DNA from: Candidatus Leptovillus gracilis
GTDB taxonomy: Bacteria; Chloroflexota; Anaerolineae; Promineifilales; Promineifilaceae
Direction: 5' to 3'
NCBI GenBank assembly: GCA_016716065.1
Contig: JADJXA010000025.1
Location: 310,001-374,000, forward strand
DNA: 64,000 bases
The position numbers and the translations under genes were made by a program. Below the pieces are notes generated by a model. That model searched no databases. It was not told the origin of the DNA and was given only the letters and a program-made list of their open reading frames with translations. Shown here piece by piece: positions 1-7,524 of this stretch (position 1 is the stretch's first letter; each line of letters opens with the position of its first letter).

Positions 1-2
1 GG

Positions 3-173
3 TTTAAGCAGCTACTTTGTGAAGACAAGAACAAAGCGCAGGCGCTGTCAACGCACAGATATAAGGCGTTGGGGATGCTGCAGCAATCAGCGATCACCAT
101 GCACCAAGACACTCATCGCCTCATTTTGTCTGTCGTATTAACCCATTCCAACTCCACTTTTGCGCCAGCCTGA
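3..173 (+). CDS. 3' end of an unidentified ORF cut by the window edge
   Basis: An open frame runs from the first bases of the window to a TGA at 171-173 and encodes about 56 residues, ending THSNSTFAPA. The composition (QLLCEDKNKAQ, MLQQSAITMHQDTHRLI) is compatible with the C-terminus of a real protein, but no motif is recognisable and the start lies outside the window. It could be chance. Bases 174-303 hold one ACGGCCGT copy and nothing else that I can support. Confidence 0.25.
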   Translation, partial: FKQLLCEDKNKAQALSTHRYKALGMLQQSAITMHQDTHRLILSVVLTHSNSTFAPA

Positions 174-303
174 CCTGTGGAATAGCCCAACGGCCGTATC
201 CCCATCCACCAGCCATCTGCCCCTGGCCATCCTTCACCAATAGCAAAGCAATCCCTCTCCCCTTTAAACGGCGGTCAACCAGATCCCCTCTCGCGCCAGC
301 CTC

Positions 304-1743
304 CTACACGTCCTGCCCCGGCAGCGGATACCAGACCCACCCGCCGCAGCAGCGACACCGCCCGCGCCAGTAGCGCATACCGCCTTCCTGCCGCAGCGCC
401 CGCGCCACGGCCGTTCCCCCGGCATAATACCGACGTGGCGGCTTGCCCTCCGAACGGCCGTTCCCCGCATCCCCTTGTCGTCGCAGGTCTACCGCCCGGC
501 GGCCTTGCCGCCCGTATTGTCGTCTATTGGGTCGCCGGCCCATCCGCCGGTGGGGGCCGACGTAGCTGTTGGGCAGCTGCCGCGCCTGGTAACGCGCTCC
601 CGGACGGCCGTGCCGCCCGGCCACGTCGTGGAAGGCAAAAGCGCCACGCCCATACTGCCAGGCCATCTCCTCCTCGCCCGCGTCGGTGAGCGGCGCGCCG
701 AGGGCGAAGTTGGCCTGGCTGCGCACCCCGGCCTGCGCCTCGTAACGCTGCTGCGTCCGCCGGCTCACCCCGCTGAGTTCGACCAGCGCCGCCCGGCTAA
801 TGGGCGGACCAGGAGGTCTGCCAGGTGGGCTGGAAAACGCACCAGTCGCGCCGGACGCTCGCGGGCCATGTCCCGACAGAACATCGGTGTCACCACCCGT
901 TCGCGCCGAGTGGAAGCTGGCGTAGAAGTGGGCCTTGACCACGCTCAGGCTGGCCAGCAGGTCGGCCAGCGGCAGGGCCACCCGCCGCTCGCCCAACTGT
1001 TCCACGCCCAGCGCCGCCGCCACCCGCTCCGGCCGGTAGAGCCAGATACGGCCGTCTTCCCCCGTCACCCACTGCCAGAACAGCCCATCCCCCCGCGCCA
1101 GCAGCAGCCGCAAGTAGCGCTCGTGGTAGAGGCAGAGTGGGGAAGCGGGGTCGGTCAGGTGGGCGACGGCCGTTTGTTTGTTTATCCACCCCCGTCCGGC
1201 CGCGTCCAGATGGCGCAGCAGCAGCCACAACCGCCCCTCGGCCGCCCGCTCTTCCCGCAAGAACGCCAGGACCAGAGCGGGAAGAAGAATGATTGCGGAT
1301 TGCGGATTTCGGATTTCGGATTGGGGAGTGTCGAGTGCGGTGGGAGGATTGGGGAATGTGGCGTGGGGGTCTCTGCCTGCGGGCATAGCTCCGGCCGCCA
1401 CCGCCTCTCCCTCGTTGACAATTGGCAGTTGGCTATCGGCAATTGACCATTGCCGCAGGTGCGCGGTAACGGCCGTGCTTTCCCAGCCCAGATGTGGCGG
1501 TAGGTTTTCGACAATAGCCGGCAAGGCGCTCTCTGGCGCAAAATCGGCCGTTGGCGACTGCGGGTCGGCAAAGCCGGTGCGTGACTCACCCGTCAGCCGC
1601 ACGGCCGTTGCCGGCAATTCTGGATGCCTTTCCACCGCCGTCGCGTTCGCCTCCCCGACGCGCCCCAGTATCCGGCGCAGCGCCAGCAGACGTTTGTTGG
1701 CCGCCATCAGGTCGGGAGAAGGGGAGGGGGAGACGTTTCGCAT
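304..1743 (-). CDS. Hypothetical element protein with internal helix-turn-helix, Arg-rich tail and tandem-repeat insertions
   Basis: A long open frame of about 479 residues if the ATG at 1743 is used; a GTG at 1797 would add 18 residues, and neither start has a good ribosome site. The central part reads like a helix-turn-helix (RAALVELSGVSRRTQQRYEA). It is followed by a basic tail containing ARQLPNSYVGPHRR and a CRCCGGW cysteine cluster near the end. I do not recognise the family; a replication or regulatory protein of the surrounding element is a guess. It lies downstream of the lipoprotein gene on the same strand. Residues around DTPQSEIRNPQSAI and WSIADSQLPI are translations of heptamer-type tandem repeats (1290-1326, 1412-1450), so this gene has probably absorbed repeat DNA in frame. 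Confidence 0.5.
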   Translation of the reverse strand: MRNVSPSPSPDLMAANKRLLALRRILGRVGEANATAVERHPELPATAVRLTGESRTGFADPQSPTADFAPESALPAIVENLPPHLGWESTAVTAHLRQWSIADSQLPIVNEGEAVAAGAMPAGRDPHATFPNPPTALDTPQSEIRNPQSAIILLPALVLAFLREERAAEGRLWLLLRHLDAAGRGWINKQTAVAHLTDPASPLCLYHERYLRLLLARGDGLFWQWVTGEDGRIWLYRPERVAAALGVEQLGERRVALPLADLLASLSVVKAHFYASFHSARTGGDTDVLSGHGPRASGATGAFSSPPGRPPGPPISRAALVELSGVSRRTQQRYEAQAGVRSQANFALGAPLTDAGEEEMAWQYGRGAFAFHDVAGRHGRPGARYQARQLPNSYVGPHRRMGRRPNRRQYGRQGRRAVDLRRQGDAGNGRSEGKPPRRYYAGGTAVARALRQEGGMRYWRGRCRCCGGWVWYPLPGQDV

Positions 1744-1812
1744 AGGACTACAGAGCGAAAGGCCGAAAGTCAGGTGTGGCTGACGGCTGACGGCCACACA
1801 AAGCCGCCGCTC

Positions 1813-2091
1813 TCACCGCCACCGCTCCCTGTCGCCGGGAGGAAACAGCAGCCAGGCTAGTAAGGCAAACAGGAGAACCGCGCCCCAGGTGTTGACAAAA
1901 AAGCCAGCCACAATCTCGGCCACTTGGTCGCTGGGCGTCGGTTCAGTGTCCGACGGCACGGCCGTTGGGGGAGCTGGTTCCGCCTGCTCAATGGACACGG
2001 CCGCGTCGCCGTGTTCGCTGGCGGCGATGTAAACGTCGCCGCAGCCGGCGAGCGCCACAAGCAGGACCAACGTTAAGAGAAGTCGAATCAT
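1813..2091 (-). CDS. Small lipoprotein with C-terminal membrane span
   Basis: A 92-residue protein. It begins MIRLLLTLVLLVALAGCG, a textbook lipoprotein signal with lipobox LAGC (Cys17), so it is likely exported and lipid-anchored. The middle is acidic and Pro/Thr-rich. A second hydrophobic stretch (GAVLLFALLAWLLF) near the end is followed by positively charged residues. The start at 2091 is chosen because GGAGG sits five bases upstream on the minus strand; the frame stays open further upstream (an ATG near 2142 also has GGGAGG), which would bury the signal peptide. It probably belongs with the membrane-associated ATPase cluster at 3.0-5.5 kb. No enzymatic function is visible. Confidence 0.65.
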   Translation of the reverse strand: MIRLLLTLVLLVALAGCGDVYIAASEHGDAAVSIEQAEPAPPTAVPSDTEPTPSDQVAEIVAGFFVNTWGAVLLFALLAWLLFPPGDRERWR

Positions 2092-2163
2092 GGTGTACCT
2101 CCAGGAACAGCGAAGCTGGTTTAACAAATGGGCGGGACTCATCGGGTATCCTCCCAAAAGTGA

Positions 2164-2334
2164 TTTACGACTACGACAACAAAAGAAAAAAGGCCGGTTT
2201 ACGACAGGTTGTCGTAAGTTGTCGTAACTGTCGTAAATTACGACCAGAGGTCGTAAGTGGTAAATTCACGACAAACCACGACAGTTAGGACAGAGTTACG
2301 ACAACTACGACAGAGTTACGACAACTTACGACAG
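2164..2334. repeat. TACGACA array A (about 15 units, both orientations)
   Basis: About fifteen copies of a TTACGACA-like heptamer/octamer or its complement TGTCGTAA lie within 170 bp. They include a perfect inverted pair (TTACGACA, three bases, TGTCGTAA). The array lies immediately upstream of the small lipoprotein gene. Array B at 2538 is a diverged direct copy, and the shared block extends to the CATCGG...CCCAAAAG sequence on the left. Protein-binding sites (operator, partition or replication site) are the natural reading, but no binding protein is identified. Confidence 0.8.
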
Positions 2335-2537
2335 GGGCAAAAACGGCGGTTTGACAGACTTCCAGACGGCCGTTTCCCCTCGTTATCAGCAACGAACCGT
2401 ACCAGTTAGCCGCCGTCCTAACGGCCGTGCGGCAGGTGGGGGACGGTATTGGCTGGACAGCGCCGGACGCGCAGAACGGGCGAAGGTGGACGTGGTTTAG
2501 CGAATAGTTGAGATTCATCGGATGTCCGCCCAAAAGA

Positions 2538-2697
2538 CGATCTACGACTACGACAACACAAGAAAAAGGCCGATTTACGACAGGTTGTCGTAACTGTCGT
2601 AAGTTGTCGTAAATTACGACCAGGAGTCGTAGGGGGTAAATCACGACAATTACGACAACTACGACAACTACGACAGAGTTACGACAACTTACGACAG
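2538..2697. repeat. TACGACA array B (second copy)
   Basis: This is a second cluster of about fifteen TTACGACA/TGTCGTAA units in nearly the same order as array A, ending in the same ACGACAGGGGCAAAACGG junction. The ORF that would follow it on the minus strand (ATG at 2518) runs back into array A and has a weaker ribosome site (GGGCGG against GGGAGG), so this side looks like a duplicated but decayed promoter-gene unit. Between arrays, 2335-2537 shows no convincing gene. Confidence 0.8.
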
Positions 2698-2727
2698 GGG
2701 CAAAACGGCCGTCTGGAAGCTGGTCAC

Positions 2728-2970
2728 ACGGCCGTTTCCCCTACCTGAGAAACGGCCGTCTCTGCTATTGATTGGTAAAGAACTGCACCGGTCGACGCTG
2801 GCGTACACGGCCGTTTGCGCTGCTGGTCAAACGGGCGTTTCCCCTGCCTGAGACACGGCCGTCTCTGCTATTGATTGCTAAAGAACTGCGCCGATTGGCG
2901 CTGACGCACACGGCCGTTTGCGCTGTTGGTCAAACGGCCGTTTCCCCTACCTGAGAAACGGCCGTCTCCC
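2728..2970. repeat. 103-bp tandem repeat, about 2.4 copies, built on ACGGCCGT
   Basis: Copies begin at 2728, 2831 and 2934, an exact period of 103 bp; the third is partial. Each unit carries ACGGCCGTTT (ACGGGCGTTT in copy two), TTTCCCCT.CCTGAGA, CTGCTATTGATTG and TAAAGAACTGC, with three ACGGCCGT-type palindromes per unit. There is no ORF of note. It is directly followed by a pyrimidine-rich CTCCCCGT-type tandem tract (2965-3012) abutting the stop codon of the FtsK-like gene. Confidence 0.85.
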
Positions 2971-3012
2971 CGTCTCCTTGTCTCCTTGTCTCCCCGTCTC
3001 CCCATCTCCCCC

Positions 3013-5058
3013 TCACTCCAACACCTCCCGCACAAACCACCCCGCCGCCTCATCCCCCTGTTCCGCCAGCCAGCGGATGGCCGCCTCCGCGTCGCGGATA
3101 GAACGGCCCGGCGGGTTCACCCGGTCGCCCAGTTCCCCTTTGGCCTCGCTCAGGGCGCGGCCGGCGGCGGTGACGTTGCGGAACTGGGGGATTTGCCCTT
3201 GGAGAAGGCGGGCGTCCTGCTCGATGCGCAGCAGCCCATCGGTGAGTGACGGGTCAGCGTGGGCGGCGGGCAGCAGGTCGGCGATTTCCCACTGGCCCTC
3301 GATGACGGCCGGCGGCTGGAGCAGCGGCGGCAGAGTGGACTGCCGCACCTGCGGCGCGCGGGTCTGGACAAACTGCCGGATGTCGGCCGAGGAGGGGAAG
3401 AAGCTGACGCAGCGGTGGATTTCGCCGCCGAGATTGGCGAGGTACTGGCCGGTCGGCAAGCCCACGCTGCCCTGCGGGTAGCCGTCGCGGCTGCTGACGC
3501 CCAGGAACTTGCGGCTGCCGTCGGCGATGCGCATCCGAAAGGCGATAGCCAGACATTGGCGGCGCAGGGCCATGCCGTAGTCGCCGAGCAGCGCTCCGGT
3601 CGGGTCGGTGAGGGAGAGGAGCAGGTGGATGCCGTGTTTGCGGTTCTTGGAGGCAATCCGGTTGGCGGCGTACCAGAGGCGGTAGACGCGGTGGTCTATC
3701 TCCTCGATGGCCGTGCGTTTCTCGGCTTGCGAAGCGTACTGCCGCGAGGCGCGGATGGCCTGCTTCACCTCGTCGGCGGCCAGGATAACGGCCAGGAACT
3801 CGTCTACGGCGATGAGCAGTTCACCGCTCTCGCCGGCTTCCGCTGGCAGGTCGCGCCAGGTGTTGGCGTTCCAGGCGGCCAGGACGTGGTCGCGGCGGAG
3901 GGATTCGCGCACCGTCGCATCGAGGAAGTCGGCCAGCGGGGCGATGAGGTCACGCTCCTCCGCCGGGGGGAAGAAGGTGATGTTGGGGATGGCGACCAGG
4001 TCGGCGAAGTCGCTGCCCGCGCCGTTGACGACGATGACGTTGGCCCCGGCCGCCCACAGGCCGAGCATGGTGGGCATCAGGCCGCTGCGCGTCTTGCCGC
4101 TGCCACTGGTCCCAGCGACCAGGATGTGGGGTTCCTGGTTGCGGTCAATGAGCAAGGGGCGGCGCGGGCCGCTGATGATGGCCCCCAGGGGCAGCTGGCT
4201 GACATGCTGCCAGCGGATGAAGGTGTCCCAGCGGGCGGACGATACGTCGGTGAAGTGGCCGTCGGCGATGTCGTTGTCGGCAGCGTTGGGCACGGCCGTC
4301 TGGTCGAGGATGGTGGCGCGGGCGGGCAGAAGCTGCCAGCCGTTGGGGCCTTTGAGCATCGGCAGTTGGTTGGGCGTGACGGCCATCTGGTAGAGCGGCG
4401 GCCGGCGGGCGTCCATGAAGCGGGTGAAGAGCAGGCTGCCCGCCCCTGCCAACAGCAGCAGGGTGATTGCGCCGAGCAGGTAGGGCAGGGCATTGTTCCA
4501 GAAGCGGCGCATGTCGTTTTCCAGTTGCAGCCGTTCTAGTTCGCGGGCTTGCGCGGTGGCGCGGGCGGCCGCTTCCTGGGCGACCAGCGCCGCGTTGTGC
4601 TGCACGTCGAGCGATTCGCGGTAAAGGGCAATGGCCGTGGCCGTGCCGCTGACCTGGTTGGCAACGGCCGTGGCCGTGGCCATGCCGGCCAGTTCCAGGT
4701 CGCGCTGGCGCACGTCCTGGGCGTCACGGGTGACGAGCATCGCCCCCATCGTGGCGTTGGCGATTTCTTGCGCCTGGGTGGTGGCCGCCTGCGCCTGCCG
4801 CGTGCCCGACAGGCTGGCATCAAACGCCTGGACGGTGGCGGCCTGCAAGGTGGCCGCCGAGTCACTGACCATGCGCGCGCCTGCCGTGCCGTAGGCGGCG
4901 GGGTTGGCGACGCTGCCGGTGGGCGGTGGCGTGGCGCAGGCGGTGAAGAAGATGAGGCACGCAGAGAAGCAGAGGAGCAGAGGAACGGAGGCGCGGAAGA
5001 GAAATCCTCGGCTTCTCCGTTCCTCCGCTTCTCGGTGTTGATTCCGGGTTGTTACCAT
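3013..5058 (-). CDS. Lipoprotein-anchored FtsK/TraG-type DNA-translocase ATPase
   Basis: A 681-residue protein. Residues 20-41 form a signal ending in lipobox FTAC (Cys41). Residues 60-185 are Ala/Gln/Thr-rich and predicted to be coiled coil. Residues 188-213 are a strong membrane span. The cytoplasmic ATPase domain has Walker A GTSGSGKT at 316-323 and Walker B LLIAVDE at 414-420, followed by a FtsK/SpoIIIE-like core. The family pumps DNA through membrane pores in chromosome segregation or conjugation, and the context of small element genes favours transfer or maintenance of a mobile element. The start has GAGGA six bases upstream and overlaps the stop of the upstream membrane gene by seven bases, implying translational coupling. 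A lipobox ahead of an FtsK core is unusual; a later start that skips it is possible but less well supported. Confidence 0.8.
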   Translation of the reverse strand: MVTTRNQHREAEERRSRGFLFRASVPLLLCFSACLIFFTACATPPPTGSVANPAAYGTAGARMVSDSAATLQAATVQAFDASLSGTRQAQAATTQAQEIANATMGAMLVTRDAQDVRQRDLELAGMATATAVANQVSGTATAIALYRESLDVQHNAALVAQEAAARATAQARELERLQLENDMRRFWNNALPYLLGAITLLLLAGAGSLLFTRFMDARRPPLYQMAVTPNQLPMLKGPNGWQLLPARATILDQTAVPNAADNDIADGHFTDVSSARWDTFIRWQHVSQLPLGAIISGPRRPLLIDRNQEPHILVAGTSGSGKTRSGLMPTMLGLWAAGANVIVVNGAGSDFADLVAIPNITFFPPAEERDLIAPLADFLDATVRESLRRDHVLAAWNANTWRDLPAEAGESGELLIAVDEFLAVILAADEVKQAIRASRQYASQAEKRTAIEEIDHRVYRLWYAANRIASKNRKHGIHLLLSLTDPTGALLGDYGMALRRQCLAIAFRMRIADGSRKFLGVSSRDGYPQGSVGLPTGQYLANLGGEIHRCVSFFPSSADIRQFVQTRAPQVRQSTLPPLLQPPAVIEGQWEIADLLPAAHADPSLTDGLLRIEQDARLLQGQIPQFRNVTAAGRALSEAKGELGDRVNPPGRSIRDAEAAIRWLAEQGDEAAGWFVREVLE

Positions 5059-5507
5059 TCGGTGTCCTCGGGGGATGATGGGGGTTGGTTGGGTGGTGGC
5101 AGCTGCGGCGGGCCGTAGCCGTAGCCGGGTGGCAGGATGATGGGATTGTTCGGTGGATGGTTAGCGGGGTGGGGGGCGCGACGGCCGTTTCCACCCCCGC
5201 GCCGTTTGACCTGCCGGAGCAGGCTGTTGGCCTGTTTGAGGAAGGGCGTCCCGACCACCATGCCGAAAAGCAGGACGATGACAATGAGAAAGAGGATGAA
5301 GGGCCAGACGGGGCGCGACGGCCGTTCTAGCTCGCGCAGTTGTTGCAGTTCGTCGAGGGTGTCGGTGTGGCGCAGTTCGCCGATGAGGGCGGGCGCTTGT
5401 TCGACAACGGCTGGCCCGGTTTCGCGTACGGCCGTGGACAGGGCCAGGAAGGCCAGGGCGCAGGCCAGAAGGGCGACGGCGAGGAGGAGGGAAAGGAGTT
5501 TGTTCAT
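5052..5507 (-). CDS. Small two-span membrane protein, partner of the FtsK-like ATPase
   Basis: 151 residues. A signal-like hydrophobic N-terminus (LLSLLLAVALLACALAFLAL) is followed by a short acidic exported loop, a second span (WPFILFLIVIVLLFGMVVG), then a basic and Pro/Gly/Tyr-rich cytoplasmic tail. Its stop overlaps the start of the ATPase gene, so the two are almost certainly co-translated and may form a membrane complex. No family is recognised. The 144 bp upstream (5508-5651) contain a CCGCACT heptamer tract at 5619-5656 and nothing else evident. Confidence 0.65.
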   Translation of the reverse strand: MNKLLSLLLAVALLACALAFLALSTAVRETGPAVVEQAPALIGELRHTDTLDELQQLRELERPSRPVWPFILFLIVIVLLFGMVVGTPFLKQANSLLRQVKRRGGGNGRRAPHPANHPPNNPIILPPGYGYGPPQLPPPNQPPSSPEDTEW

Positions 5508-5651
5508 GATAAGGTAAGTGGGTGTGGGGGTGAACGATTATTCGTGTAGTACGGCTGAATGAGACTGGCTACCTGTCACCTGGACGGGCAGAACGTAGCC
5601 ACCAGAGCGCCTTCTTTCTTCACTCCGCACTCCGCACTCCACACTCCGTAC

Positions 5652-5963
5652 TCAAATGGTTGGTCGTTGGTAATGGCGGTGGGGGCGGTGGTAAGCGCCG
5701 GCGGGCATAACGGTCGTTGCCAGACCATAGCTGACCAGCTTGAGCAGCACCCAGGCGACGTAGACTTCATCCACGCCAACGCCGCCTTCGGGGTGGTCGA
5801 GCTGGTATTCAGCGTAGGCTTCGAGGATTTCGGCCAGGGAGAGGGGCGTCTCCGGGCACAGGACGGCGGCGATGTCTGCGCCGTGTTCCCGCCAGAAGGT
5901 GAAGGCTTCGGGGGCGAGGGGGCGGAAAGCGCCGTCGTTGTGGGTTGTGCGTAAGAATTTCAT
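5652..5963 (-). CDS. Hypothetical 103-residue protein
   Basis: The frame starts MKFLRTTHNDGAF with GGAGG eight bases upstream, which is why the ATG at 5963 is preferred over the longer frame. The sequence is mostly helical and acidic in the middle (LSLAEILEAYAEYQLDHPEGG) with a hydrophobic stretch (AWVLLKLVSYGLATTVM) and a His/Arg-rich end (YHRPHRHYQR). No domain is recognised. It is probably another gene of the element backbone, transcribed leftward with the ATPase pair. Confidence 0.6.
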   Translation of the reverse strand: MKFLRTTHNDGAFRPLAPEAFTFWREHGADIAAVLCPETPLSLAEILEAYAEYQLDHPEGGVGVDEVYVAWVLLKLVSYGLATTVMPAGAYHRPHRHYQRPTI

Positions 5964-6096
5964 GGGTCTTACCTCCGATTTGGTTTGCTGATTGACAGAA
6001 ACCGGATACCCGGTGGTGAAGCCGGGCATCCGTGAACCGAATAGCCCCACTAACAGAAACGGCCGTTTCCCAACCCATGAAGGTGGAAAACGGCCG

Positions 6097-6190
6097 TTTG
6101 AATTGTGAATTGTGAATTGGCAATTGTGAATTGTGAAGTGGGGGGAACCCGTTCACAATTCAGACTTCACCATTCACCATTCACAACTAA
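6097..6190. repeat. GAATTGT heptamer tract with its own inverted copy
   Basis: Tandem GAATTGT units (6103-6138) are followed by the complementary series TTCACAATTC...CACCATTCACCATTCACAA (6155-6188), so the transcript could fold into a long imperfect hairpin. A related tract (ATCCGCA/ATCGGAA units) lies at 6243-6280. This belongs to the dispersed 7-8-mer tandem repeats seen across the window. Confidence 0.7.
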
Positions 6191-6192
6191 AA

Positions 6193-6218
6193 AAGCCGCT
6201 CCTGTTAAGGAACGGCTT
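6193..6218 (-). terminator. Rho-independent terminator (minus strand)
   Basis: Arms AAGCCGCTCC and GGAACGGCTT enclose TGTTAA with one mismatch. Read leftward the hairpin is followed by a run of six T. A second hairpin (6332-6365, GACGGC...GCCGTC) lies closer to the end of the excisionase-like gene. Both would end leftward transcripts from 6646. Confidence 0.7.
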
Positions 6219-6424
6219 CGCGCTGTCAGTGGCAATACCCAGACAATTCCGAAATCCGCAATCGGAAATCCGAAATCGTTTGTGGTATTATCAACGCCAG
6301 CCCTCGGCCTGTTGTCGCAGGACTTGGGTTAGACGGCGGCGCGGTACTCGTAATACTGCGCCGTCGTTGCGTTTTAGACTATTTGGTTAGTCAAATTATA
6401 TTCCTAATTAGGCACATATGTCAA

Positions 6425-6646
6425 TCACTCGTGATTTCCTATATCGGCACGGTATGCGCCTTTTTGCTCGCGTGTACGAATGTATTCCTCAACATCAGCG
6501 GGAGTTGTAACCCAACTACGCCCAATACGAATAGCCCGCAGCCGCCCTTTTTTAGCCAACGCACTGAAATAGCGCCGACTAAATCCATACAAGTCAGCTG
6601 CTTCAGTCATAGAAATCTGGCGAGTTTTGTCGTCGGTGTCGTTCAC
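6425..6646 (-). CDS. Excisionase/AlpA-like helix-turn-helix protein
   Basis: 73 residues. The core MTEAADLYGFSRRYFSALA...LRAIRIGRSWVTTPADVEEYI is the characteristic winged helix-turn-helix of the excisionase (Xis/MerR-like) family: a helix pair, an RIGRxW turn and a final helix. Such proteins direct integrase-mediated excision or act as small regulators. No integrase is seen in the window, so its partner is outside or absent. The stop codon is followed by hairpins at 6332-6365 and 6193-6218. Confidence 0.75.
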   Translation of the reverse strand: MNDTDDKTRQISMTEAADLYGFSRRYFSALAKKGRLRAIRIGRSWVTTPADVEEYIRTREQKGAYRADIGNHE

Positions 6647-6661
6647 GATTCACAATGTGCT

Positions 6662-6964
6662 TTATACAATCAACGGCTGATGGCGGCTTCCAACGCGAGC
6701 CTCCTTCATGGAAAGGGCTAATTGGCGGTGGCGCTGAATAGTGGCGTCAATCGCCGCTTTGTGGTCGTAGTAATAAGCCAGCGCTGCATATACCTGTGAT
6801 AATGACAATTCTAAATCAGCCGCTATCTCTTCTGGCTCTTGCCCGCCTACTACCTTGGCCGTGGCAATTGTGGCAATCTCGATGGTTGTGCCGGCGACAC
6901 AAGGACGACCGTTGCGCACGCGCGGATTTGTGCTAATCAGATTAATACTTTGCACCGTTTCCAT
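6662..6964 (-). CDS. DUF433 antitoxin-like protein
   Basis: 100 residues from METVQSINLI. The core ISTNPRVRNGRPCVAGT...TIATAKVVGGQEPEEIAADLELSLSQVYAALAYYYDH matches the DUF433 family, DNA-binding proteins usually paired with a PIN-like DUF5615 toxin. The ATG at 6964 is chosen because AAGGAGGG precedes it. No toxin gene follows, so it is an orphan or a remnant. It shares a palindromic upstream element with the antitoxin gene at 7340. Confidence 0.8.
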   Translation of the reverse strand: METVQSINLISTNPRVRNGRPCVAGTTIEIATIATAKVVGGQEPEEIAADLELSLSQVYAALAYYYDHKAAIDATIQRHRQLALSMKEARVGSRHQPLIV

Positions 6965-7017
6965 AAGGGATACCCTCCTTGCCTTTGGCAAGGTTTCGCG
7001 TCTCTTACCAATTTACT

Positions 7018-7057
7018 CTCCATTATAATGGAAAAGGGTGGGGGAGGGGAAACGGCC
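7018..7057 (-). promoter_or_regulatory. Palindromic -10 element upstream of the DUF433 gene, copy 1
   Basis: The palindrome CCATTATAATGG (7020-7031) contains TATAAT on both strands and is flanked by GGAAAAGGG...GGAGGGGAAACGGCCGTTT. The same block recurs at 7383-7424 upstream of the second antitoxin-like gene. It is probably a promoter-operator, with the antitoxin as plausible repressor. Confidence 0.55.
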
Positions 7058-7103
7058 GTTTACCCCATATCTCGACCGCTCTGGTAGGGAAATCAGACCA
7101 GTT

Positions 7104-7340
7104 TTATCGTCGGTGTTCATCAAATTCGCTATCGAGTGCGGTGAAAGCTGTTAGTTCCAGGTCGGATTCGTAATCGCTCAACAAGGCCCGGGCAGCGGCG
7201 TCCAGATGGTGGGTTTGTTGTGTTTCGACGGACGCCAGCTTCGCCTCCAAAAACTCCACAAAGTTCAGCACTTCCTGTTTTTGGGAATAGGGTAGTCGGC
7301 GTAATCTGGTCAAAACGGCCGTTTCTATCATCATTTCCAT
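7104..7340 (-). CDS. DUF2281-type antitoxin-like protein
   Basis: 78 residues. The stretch LRRLPYSQKQEVLNFVEFLEAKLA is typical of the DUF2281/VapB-like family (a small domain with a leucine-rich helix after an LP..Q..EVL.FVEFL signature). The C-terminal part is acidic (ALLSDYESDLELTAFTALDSEFDEHRR), as expected for a toxin-neutralising tail. No toxin gene is adjacent on either side. Expression likely starts from the palindromic element at 7383-7424. Confidence 0.7.
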   Translation of the reverse strand: MEMMIETAVLTRLRRLPYSQKQEVLNFVEFLEAKLASVETQQTHHLDAAARALLSDYESDLELTAFTALDSEFDEHRR

Positions 7341-7382
7341 CGTTCTTGCCCCACTTGTAGAACCATCTACGCTTCAATCTTG

Positions 7383-7424
7383 CTCCATTATAATGGAAAA
7401 GGGCAGTGGAGGGGAAACGGCCGT
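7383..7424 (-). promoter_or_regulatory. Palindromic -10 element upstream of the DUF2281 gene, copy 2
   Basis: CCATTATAATGG at 7385-7396 with the same flanks as the copy at 7018, ending in GGAGGGGAAACGGCCGTTTCT. The two blocks differ only in a few bases around GGGTGGGGG/GGGCAGTGG. Confidence 0.55.
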
Positions 7425-7524
7425 TTCTCTGCCTTCCCGTTTATTATCTGGTACGGCCGTTCACCTTATGTTATCCTTACGCTACCGGTAACAAACCAGT
7501 CTAGAACCATCATGGAGAGGCCAC

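Noticed and set aside
2285..2518. Minus-strand ORF between the two TACGACA arrays
   Set aside because: It ends inside array A (VVVVVTLS-type sequence) and its ribosome site is degraded; probably a duplicated leader without a gene.
3259..4539. 426-codon plus-strand ORF opposite the FtsK-like gene
   Set aside because: Gly/Val/Arg-rich shadow of a high-GC gene; the minus strand has Walker motifs, a lipobox and a coupled neighbour.
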